64,000 nt of DNA, from contig NC_060021.1 of NCBI RefSeq assembly GCF_021134715.1, positions 3,658,001 to 3,722,000 of the forward strand, in the 5' to 3' direction. This stretch comes from Daphnia pulex. Its lineage: Eukaryota; Arthropoda; Branchiopoda; Diplostraca; Daphniidae. Position 1 is the first letter of the stretch; each line of letters begins with the position of its first letter. The notes under the pieces are model-generated. The model had not been told where the DNA came from, searched no databases, and worked only from the letters and a program-made list of their open reading frames with translations. This document shows positions 44,248-53,169 of this stretch, one piece after another. The position numbers and the translations under genes were made by a program.

Positions 44248-45681
44248 ATGGCAAACTTGACTGGTGATGCTGTGGTTGCGATGGCCTAGAAGCAGGCTTT
44301 CGATCCCTGGGCTTTGCCCGATACCTTCACTCTCTATGCTTACGCCCCAGAGGACATTCGCAGCTTTCTTCATCCTCACTGGCATTCATACAAAGCTCTG
44401 CATCCGGCATGGTATTACTTTTTGGGATTGATGTACTTGGTAATTGGTACTTGCGCCGTTGCGGGTAACGCCGTTGTCCTGAAGATCTTTAGCCGATTTC
44501 CGGCTCTCCGTACTCCCGCCAACTTGTTGGTTATGAACTTGGCTGTATCTGATTTCCTTCTGATGCTCGCACTTTTCCCCGAATGCGTCTACAACTTTTT
44601 CCTTGGTGGCCCATGGCGCTTTGGAGATATGGGTTGCCAGATCCACGCTTTCTTGGGTATATGAGACAAGTATTTTTCCCCCAGCCAAATGACTTAATTA
44701 ATAGGAATAATTTTTACTTCATAAAGGCGCTTGTTTCGGATACAACCAAATCTTCACTCTGACAATGATCTCGTACGACCGATACAATGTGATTGTAAAG
44801 GGATTCAGTGGAACTCCACTCACGTTTAGTAATACGCCTTCTCTACTTCGGTTTATTGGAAAAAACGACGAATGATAATTTGTTGTTGTTCAGACCGCGC
44901 TGTCTCCATCATTACATTGAGCTGGATCTGGGCTTTGGGCTGGTCTATCTGCCCATTGGTCGGCTGGGGTGCCTACGCCATGGATGGTATAATGGGAACG
45001 TGAGTTTTTTTTTTTTAAATGATTTTTGTCGCATTTCAAATATTTGACGGACATGATCTGTTTCATCAACAGATGCTCTTATGACTACGTCTCCCAGAAC
45101 ATGAACAACAAATCCCATATTTTGGCTGCCACCTTCGCAAACTTTATCCTGCCAATCATTGTTATTGCTGGTTGCTACTACTTCATCGTCCATGCCGTCT
45201 TTAGGCACGAGGAAGAACTCCGTGCTCAGGCTAAGAAGATGAATGTTGCTTCTCTTCGCAGCAATAACGACCAACAGCAGGTGTCTGCTGAGATTCGTAT
45301 CGCCAAGGTCTCCATTATGAACGTCTCGATGTGGCTGACGGCTTGGACTCCATTTGCCGTTATCTGCATCATGGGTACCTGGGGTGATGTTTCCAAGATT
45401 ACTCCATTGGTGTCTGCCATTCCAGTCATCCTGGCCAAGACGTCATGTGCCTATAACCCACTTATCTATGCCATCTCCCATCCTAAATACCGAGAGGTAA
45501 TTTTTTTCGTTATAAGATGCTGGATTATTATCTAAATGTAAATTTATTTTATTTACAGTGCCTGAAGCAAATGTTTCCTTGGATGTGTATCGTCGAGGAG
45601 AAAAAAGCTCTTGCTGACAACCAAACCATCATCAGTGAAAAGACCGAAATGACTGAAATCGTCAAATGTGAATCGGCTTAG
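44248..45681 (+). CDS. Opsin 8, plus-strand LW-type opsin with in-frame stop at codon 14
   Basis: A photoreceptor GPCR gene, opposite in orientation to the rest. Five coding exons: 44248-44656, 44727-44828, 44894-44999, 45073-45496, 45559-45681, total 1164 bases (387 residues if read through). It has GCQIH, SYDRY, TCSY, LAKTS with the Lys, NPLIY, HPKYR and a tail ending KCESA. The paralogue position after AMA holds Gln (CAG); here it is TAG (44287-44289), a one-base nonsense change before TM1. The rest is intact, so this is a very young pseudogene, an allele, a sequence error, or a gene using a downstream start. The introns after VIG and inside DRY are missing, and there is an extra intron after PLTF. 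A leader intron (about 44161-44239) is likely. An AATAAA follows at 45899. Confidence 0.85.
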
Positions 45682-45898
45682 TTACTTAAAAACGGCATTG
45701 ATTTTCATTTTCGTTCTCCATAGAGCAATGTGAGGTATGGACGACTATCATTCTAAATCAACGACACTGGCAATCTCAAATTGACAAAGACTCTGAATTA
45801 TGTTTGCTCGAGTTATTATAACTTGAGACTTTCTGTTTCAAGTATCTATCATCCTTTTTATCTCTTCGATTTCCCATTCATGTATTTTTGTTTCTCCC

Positions 45899-45904
45899 AA
45901 TAAA
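45899..45904 (+). terminator. Polyadenylation signal of opsin 8
   Basis: AATAAA about 218 bases past the stop codon. Confidence 0.55.
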
Positions 45905-45951
45905 ACGTTGAGTGTAAAATTTCTTGCGTGTCTTTATTCCAAAACTTGTGC

Positions 45952-46405
45952 TCCACTTAGCCAGACCCAAGTTATCTATACAAATATTAATTAATTCGAG
46001 AAATGGAAAAATAATGGAGATAGAACAGATATATTAACTATAGTTAAGTTGATCACTTGATTGGTTTTATGTGATAAAGAAACTCTGATCTCTATTTATA
46101 AAACGATTCATCATTACTTTGATGAAAAGTATGCAGCACACAGATTTGTTTCAGATTCCTGTTACGGGTACATTTACTTACCTGTAAAACATCGACGTAT
46201 TATATGTGATACAGTTCTATTTAACCGGAAATTTGTCTGAATTTCGTCTGTTTTACAGATCTCGGTTATAGGTGCGAATGGGAATTTAAGGGATGGAGGA
46301 TTTAAGGTACTCGTAGCGGTCGTAAGTAAGTCGTGCTCCAATAAGCCAGACCAAAGTTATCTATAAAAAATATTAATTGATGCGTGAAATGGAAAAATAA
46401 TGGAG
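45952..46405. repeat. Direct repeat pair of about 75 bp
   Basis: 45952-46030 and 46330-46408 share GTGCTCCA..TAAGCCAGACC.AAGTTATCTATA and GAAATGGAAAAATAATGGAG with few differences, separated by about 300 bases. The second copy abuts the (ATT)n tract at the LINE 3' end. Origin unclear: a local duplication, or a long target duplication of a lost insert. Confidence 0.6.
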
Positions 46406-46543
46406 ATAGAATAATATTATTATTATTATTATTATTATTTTGTATTTGTTACGCGCACTTTCCAATTAGATCAAGTGTCGCGCCAGACGAGATAAATCTC
46501 AAGGCAGGATGTACAGTCAGACAACAAAAGAAATCATTTACAG

Positions 46544-48516
46544 TTATTTGGCATTATTCACAGAGAACACACGCGAGAACAGATAGGTCTTGAGTCGCGA
46601 CTTGAAATCACCCAGAGAGGATGAACACTTCACGTTGTCGGGTAAAGAATTCCAAATTCTAGGTCCTGCTACCGAGAAAGCTCGATCACCGTAACGAGCA
46701 CGACGAGCCAGGGGCATTTCTAGAGCAAGGGAATCTTCTTGACGCCGACGTAGACCCGGGCGGCTCTGAATTCGTTTACTTAATCGATCGACCAATTATG
46801 AAGGGGCTAATCCGTTAAGGGTTCGAAACACAATGGTAGAGATCTTAACAACGATTTTCTCACGGATGGGTAGCCAGTAGAGTTGCTTGAGGAGAGCACG
46901 AGGATCGTCTCGCGTGCCAGCAGCACAAATCAGACGAGCGGCAGCGTTTTGGACCGATTGCAAACAATCAACAGTTTTTCAGGTAAACCGGAAAAAAGGG
47001 AGTTAGCGTAGTCCAGGCGGGAGATAACGAGAGAATTCACCAGGCACATCGTCGACGCTAAGTCAAGAGATCGACGAAATTTTGAGATTCTCCATAGATG
47101 GTACCGCGCGCTCCTGCATACCGCACGAACATGTGAAGCTAGGGTGAGTCGGGAATCAATGGTCAAGCCTAGGTGCCGACATTCCGCTGAGGGAAGGAGG
47201 GACGATGCTCCAACCTGAAGGTTAGTCCTCTCAGGCTTTTGCTCATTTGGGGTCGCATACATCACAACCGTCTTCTCAATGTTGCACCTTACACGATTTG
47301 TCGTGAACCATTTGTCGGCCGCAGAGGCCCATGTCGAGAGCGCAGCCGTCGCGTCAGCTTGGGATGAGAACTCGTATTGCGAAGCCTCTTGCCTCCCACG
47401 TCGTCGATTACGATTTTGACGACCGAGAGATGAGCCACGGCGGTTTGACCTATTCGATCCAGGGGAATTACGATGACTGTGAGTAGGTGTAGCGAGTGTG
47501 TCTCGTGCTCGAAAAGACGATCTCTTAAAAGAGAACGCCGCTCTGGCTTGAGTATCATCTGAAAATTGATCAACAGTCACGCCATCCGTGTGTGTCTCAT
47601 CTGACAGGGAAGCAGTGTAGACTAAGAAGAGAAGAGAGCCAAGCACCGATCCTTGAGGTACTCCGCAGTCCAGCGCCACTGGTTCAGACAACTCACCACC
47701 AATGGTAACAGACTAGGTCCGCTCGTAGAGATATGACTCGAACCACTTAAGGGCAATACCACGAACTCCTCCGCCAGATAGTCTCTGAAGTAGTACACGA
47801 TGATCAATCGTATCGAAAGCGGCGCTTAAATCCAGAAAAAGAAGCGCCGTCGCATTGCCGTCATCCGCCGTCCGCAGAAGATCGTCAAATAAGCACAGTA
47901 GAGACGTTTCGGTTGAGTAATTAGCCCTATATGCAGATTGACGCTCAGGCAGAAAGTTGTTCGCCTGCTCTAGGAGCTGCCAAGCCACAGCTCTCTCAAT
48001 CAATTTCGAGAGAAAGGGTGTGTTACTGACCGGGCGGTAGTTAGCGATGTCTTCTTTGTCGAGGCCTGGCTTCTTTAGGAGGGGCTTCACCAGAGCATGC
48101 TTCAGTCCAGGTGGCACATATCCGGAGGACAGTGATCGGTTAATAATAGTGGCGATGGACGGTGCAAGCGGCGCTATGCATTTCCTCAAGAGGCGAGTGG
48201 GCAGCGGGTCCAGTTCACACGAACTAGCTGGAGAGACTTTGACGAGTCGAATCACATCTTCAGGGACTAGTGGGGTAAAATCTTGTAGCACTGTACCGTC
48301 CGATGAGGCCGTGAAAAGTCGGCGCGCCGTAGGTGTTGTAGACGCTCCCATCGAAACTCGCCACGCCAAGAGGCGTCGGCAGCGTGCAGCCGTACCCAAA
48401 GACGCACAGGAAGATGAACGACAAAAAGACTGGTATCGTGACGATGGCGTGGAGGGAGGACCGGACTCAGGCTGCAGTCCCACAGCAGAATCAAGAGTAG
48501 TTCGGATATTAGACAC
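46544..48516 (-). pseudogene. LINE reverse transcriptase region
   Basis: Reverse transcriptase blocks in order: NYRPVSN...SKLIER, FLDLSAAFDTIDH, a GVPQGSVLG block, then FSDD, the catalytic YADD/FADD box with Ser for Ala, followed by HLGLTID. The C-terminal part carries GDRAFSVAGPRIWNSLP, typical of CR1/L2-like elements. One TAG at 47713-47715 lies between YERT and SVTIGGE in an otherwise continuous frame. A frameshift follows near 46970 and a TAA near 46798. After FSDD there is an unusual basic Ser/Arg-rich stretch (about 47400-47520), possibly an insertion. Confidence 0.8.
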
Positions 48517-48812
48517 TTTAGTCGCATAGAACTGAACTCAGTGCATAGTCGCTTAGAATCGGAGAAACGGGGCATCGCAGGGCTACTCTTGTTGTCCAGG
48601 GATCCATCAATTAGTTGATGGAGCCTCCTCGGATGGCCCCTCAGCTCAGCAACTTTGTCACGATAAAAGTCGGTCTTGACCCGCGAGAGGAGAGAAGAGA
48701 AATCAGTCAGGAGAGTAATGTAGGTTTCATAAAAGACGACTAGTCTTTTCTTCCTCCATCTCTGCTCAGCTTTTCTGAGTGCCTTTTTTGCATTTCTGAT
48801 ATCACTGCTCCA

Positions 48813-49848
48813 TCAGGGTACAGTCGGCCTAAGGACGATAGTTCTGGAGCGAAGATGCGCATGTTTGTCCACCAATGAGCATAGGCCTTCGGTGTACTGC
48901 TGTACGAGACCCTCAAGTGAGTCAGCCGGAGTAACCAGTAATGGAAATTCACGGATGTCAGCAGCAAAGGCGTCCGCGTCGATAGACTTTAGTGGCCGAA
49001 TTTGTACCGTGGATGTGGGCCAGTCGGGTGATCGGGTACGCAGGAAACAAGTGACAAGACGATGGTCACTGATGAAATCACCAACTGACACATGACGGAT
49101 GAAATCACCCGGTTGTCTAGTGAGGACCAAATCAAGAATTTGTCCCTGATCCGTCACTCGTTTCTTCTTGCTGTGGGTTGACGTCGCCACTACTTGCGAA
49201 AAACCAAACATCTCCACCAACCCGATAAAATCGGTTGCAGATTTGTCGGTTGAGACGTCAACGTGGATATTAAAGTCACCGGCAATTATCACCTCATCGG
49301 GGAGAGCAGATATAGTTTCCAAAACCGTCTGGAACTCGGTCATAAACACAGTCATAGACGACGCAGGAGGGCGATAGACCACCAAAACTCGCACACGGCG
49401 AGGGCGATAGGCCACAGACAGATTCAGAAACTCAAACCACTCGCATAACGGTAAGTCAGAAGCTCGCTGGACGTTGAGAGACGACTTAAAGATCAAGGCG
49501 ACACCCCCCCCCCCCCTCCGTACGCTTCGCGACTCATGAAGCCCCGAGTATCCAGGAGGACACACAGATGCAATAACACTATCGGCATTCGCTAGAGTGA
49601 GCCACGATTCAGTCATACACAGCAGGTCCGGCTTATTGCTCCGCAATAACCATCACTACCTCACCCTTCGACTTTAGCGACTGGACATTCGCAAGGAGCA
49701 GCTTAGATTCATCTTCTTTCTTCTTGGTAGTGCACTTTGCTAGTCGCGAACGCAGAATTTCACAGGCCGAAAGCCTAGGATCGGGCTCTGCAGACGAGAG
49801 AGCCCCCTGGCGACATGCCAGAATCTCTTCCCTGGTATAGCTCAACAT
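48813..49848 (-). pseudogene. LINE apurinic-type endonuclease region
   Basis: It starts near MLSYTREEIL. The motifs TESWLT, GDFNIHVD and SDHRL are those of the APE-type endonuclease that nicks target DNA. A frameshift near 49640 separates the first 70 codons. A run of 13 C (49504-49516) encodes Gly residues. The frame ends at a TGA (48813-48815) short of the linker to the reverse transcriptase. Confidence 0.8.
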
Positions 49849-49965
49849 GGCGAGATGTTGTACCAAATAGATAGATAGACCAGAAGGGAGATAAACTAAG
49901 CACAAGGTATCAGTGGATGCACGACACGCAGGAGAACAAATCAGACACCAAAACCACCACTGCAC

Positions 49966-51508
49966 AAGCGTAATAAACCGAGAAAAACGACAAACAACTG
50001 AGACTGAAAAAGGCAGTTGTTGACGTACGACACTGCCATCTGGACCTCGAATAGATATACAGTACCCAAAAAACGATTCAGAAAACCCCCTCGTTTTGCT
50101 TGTATTTTGATGGTGCTACGTGTTTCATTGAAACTCGAATAACTTTTGAACGGCGATTTTCGTAGAGATTTTCATAGGATATACCCCCACGTCTCTACAC
50201 CCTCATTCACCAATTAAGTACACCCACTTTTTCCCCCATAAGCCGGCATATTAAAAAATCAGGAAAAATACTTAGGAAATAGCCCAAAAGTTTTTTTTAC
50301 ACCAAAAGATGCTATACAAATAAAATATTTTCGTAATTTTTAGAATTTTTTCTAAACACCTTCCCTTTTCCCTCGAAGAGTTTTCTTTAAAACAGGGGTC
50401 CGTCTCGCGACATTAGCAGAAAAAATCTAAAAAAAAAGAAGCAATGGAACAAAGAGAAACAATATGCCCAATAATATTTTGGACTTTATTGTTTTCTTTC
50501 ATTCAGACCTCCACTTTTCCTATTTTGACCTGCCATTGATCATACAGTGGGTACCGAAAGTATCCGTACGGCTGAGAGGATTAGTACGGAAAACGCGTTT
50601 TTCAAAACGCTCCCATAAATTGAATTCCCGTTGGAATGCAATACCATTTTTTTCTAAGGTTTTTATCTGGAATAAGCAGTCGCATTGTTCTTTAACTTTT
50701 GATTTTATTAAGGACATGTTGAGTATCTATTTCGTCTTGTATTGTAATGTGGAGCATTACATACATTGGAATGCCAGTCAATCCGGCCCCAACTTTTCCG
50801 GCCAGAGCCAATCCGGCCACAAATTTTGGGGCCAGAATCGTTACAAAAAATTTACCATTCCGGTCCCATCCTTCCCGGCCCATAATAAAAGTTTATGGTT
50901 TTGTGACGGGAATAGAAAAATCTCTATTTGGCGTGAAATCGACCATGTTGGTGATGAGATGCACCTAAAAAATGATTGGGGCATTTCTTTCCGAACAACA
51001 ATCACAATTTACGGCGGGAATCTAACTAATTATGGGTAATTTACCGAACCTTCATTTACTTTACCTTGCCTTACCTCCTCCACACTAAGAAACGAAAAGT
51101 CTCCATTCGACGGGAAAGAGTCTAGCTGGGTTATACAATGCCTGCCATGCCCCTAACATAAAGGTTAAGGTAGAGTAACCAAAAATGTTCTTTCCATTTC
51201 AGTCTACCCTCGCCCGTCACACGATAAAGGTAACAAAAAAGGGACGAAAGATGTGCTATGTGCAATTTAGTTTTTATTGGTAGAGCACAAAAAGTTCCTT
51301 GTGTTCAGTGTAATAGATAAGGATAATAAGGATAATAATAAGGATTGATGCATCGTCTTTGCATTTCTGGTAAGTTGGTGGACTCAAATTTTTCTTATTG
51401 CTTCATTTATATTTTTTCTTCATCTTTATAGGATTGACTCAAATAAAATATTTCTAAACAATTAAAGAAAAGGAAGTATTTTTATACAAATGTAACTTTT
51501 GTGCACAG
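49966..51508. other. Unassigned region after the LINE
   Basis: No gene. ACAGTGGGTACCGAAAGTAT at about 50544-50563 resembles the end of a Tc1/mariner-type element but no partner end was found. A stretch near 50780-50880 repeats TCCGGCC several times. Confidence 0.35.
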
Positions 51509-52428
51509 ATGTTAAATGCTCCTTTACCAACGATGGAGGATGCGGTAATCTTGAACTTATTAATGTATTTTCAAGACTTCAATTATTTTTTTTACAGAAT
51601 GATATAAACAGACATTTGGATTCACCCCGTCACACCTGCCATCCGGAAATTTAGACGACGACATTCTACATCTTCTTCGCCCGACAGCAAACAACGTGCA
51701 ATTGCCGAGACGTCAAATGCTACTTCACCAACATCAGATGTTGCGGTAATCTTTGTCTTATATTTATATATTTTCCAATTTTGTATTTTTAAAATTATTT
51801 TTACAGATTGATGTACCCGAACATTCTATCTCACCCTTAATCGACTTCACACGTGCAATTGTTTGACCTTCTAGACTACGCCTTCCTTCTCCATCAATTT
51901 CACCCGACAACAAACAACGTGAAATTGCTGAGACGTCAGATATGTCTTCTCCAACAATGGGGTTTTCGGTAGTCTTTCTCTTTCTCATCATGTTTCAAAA
52001 AAATAATTTATTTATTCTTATAGTTTGGTGAAAATAGACATATCACAAGTGCGGTTGGTCGGCCAGTTAGACGACGTATTATTTCTCCATGATCTTCACC
52101 AGACAACAATCAAGGTGCAATTGCCCGACGAGTTAGACATCATGATCGTTCTCCATCGACTTCACCGGATGCCAACGTCCAACTTGCAATTTCCCGAGCA
52201 GTTAGACGTCGCATACGTTCTCAATCGAATTCGCCGGTCAACGACCAACGGGCCACTGCCTGGCCACTTCGTCGACGTCGTATTCGCTCTCCGTCAGACG
52301 TCCATCCATCACCACCTCGTTCTTGGCGGCGAACTCGTTCTTCGTCAGTAACATCACCCGACGACGTGCTAGGACTCAATTCGAGGAGTGATTTAAACTC
52401 TGGCGAACCTTCGATCGACATGACATAA
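51509..52428 (+). pseudogene. Decayed gene of repeated Arg/Ser-rich exons
   Basis: Four plus-strand exon-like segments bounded by AG and GT: 51509-51544, 51598-51745, 51807-51968, 52024-52428. Three have lengths divisible by three; the second has one extra base. Two exons share SPDSKQR.IAETS-type sequence, and the last repeats a unit like RRRIRSxSxSPDNNQxAIA about four times. In-frame TGA codons replace Arg (CGA) in the third and fourth exons, so it is probably non-functional. A TAA ends the frame at 52426-52428. Protein family unknown; Arg/Ser-rich repeats suggest nuclear or RNA-binding ancestry, but that is a guess. The upstream 5' part was not found. Confidence 0.5.
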
Positions 52429-53098
52429 GAGCCAGAGTCTTTCTGTGTTTAACAACAAGTTGAAGTCAAACAATTAAATTTTTCAGCCATTGTTAAACGA
52501 GAGTGAGGTATTTACCAGATCAGGATCAAAGACTAGGATGTCAATTCGTGACAGCCGACCCACGAAATCTTCATCGACGCTAGCAAAGTTGTAGACGGGT
52601 TACGCTAATGTCGGGTAATTATGGCAGGTTGCTGTAATGCTTAGATCAAAGTAGGAGTCAAAGTTTTCTACCCCAGATAGCACAGTGCAGTCCCATATAC
52701 GTCCCAAACACGTCACTTTGAGACGTCTGAGATGTACTTGGCACATAGCAGATTCCCAAGTTTACATTCCTAGGACGTCTTTTACGTATGACCAATGTCC
52801 GCTTCGCCGAGATCTCATAGCGGTCTCATCCCGTCCCATTGGATGGACTTTAGACGTACTTGGGACGGAAAAAGGATCTCAAGAAGTCATTAATAATAAA
52901 TCTTTTTCTGGACTCTGAATTTCGTTCCTTTTTTCTTTACTCTTCTTTTCCTTATGAGTGTTTGCTGTGCCGACATTTTTTCACGAACGCTGATCCGGAT
53001 ATCCGGACATCAAGTTCATTTGTCAGAGTATGCAGAGGGTTACCGGAACATACTTCATAAATCTACTGCATACTAACAGCATAGTTGATGAAATAAGG
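52429..53098. other. Intergenic with a weak inverted repeat
   Basis: CGTCCCAAACACGTC near 52701 and a mirrored GACGTACTTGGGACG at about 52851-52865 suggest a MITE of roughly 170 bp (52698-52867). The arms are short and imperfect. Confidence 0.3.
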
Positions 53099-53169
53099 AA
53101 CCTGAACCGGGGATCGAACCCGGATCGTCGTGGTGGGAAGCCAATACTATACAGATGAGCCACGAATTC
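53099..53169 (-). tRNA. tRNA-like sequence (pseudo-tRNA or SINE head)
   Basis: The minus strand has a strong B box in a 5-bp stem, CCGGGTTCGATCCCCGG, and an A-box-like TGGCTCATCTG. The anticodon arm is weak (TGG-CTTCCCA-CCA, which would read TCC), the D arm is short, and the acceptor ends pair poorly. More likely a tRNA pseudogene or tRNA-derived SINE than a working tRNA-Gly. Confidence 0.35.

Larger units (their letters stand above)
46411..49965 (-). mobile_element. Degenerate APE-type non-LTR retrotransposon (CR1/L2-like)
   Basis: Minus-strand element with an endonuclease followed by a reverse transcriptase, ending in an (AAT)n tail (46411-46440), as is common for L2/CR1-type LINEs. Stops and frameshifts break the frame several times (near 49640, 48813, 47713, 46970, 46798), so it is inactive. 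The 5' limit is uncertain and no upstream ORF1 was seen. Confidence 0.8.

Noticed and set aside
50544-50600. Tc1/mariner element start
   Set aside because: Only one TIR-like end is visible, with no partner and no transposase, so it is mentioned only as a resemblance.
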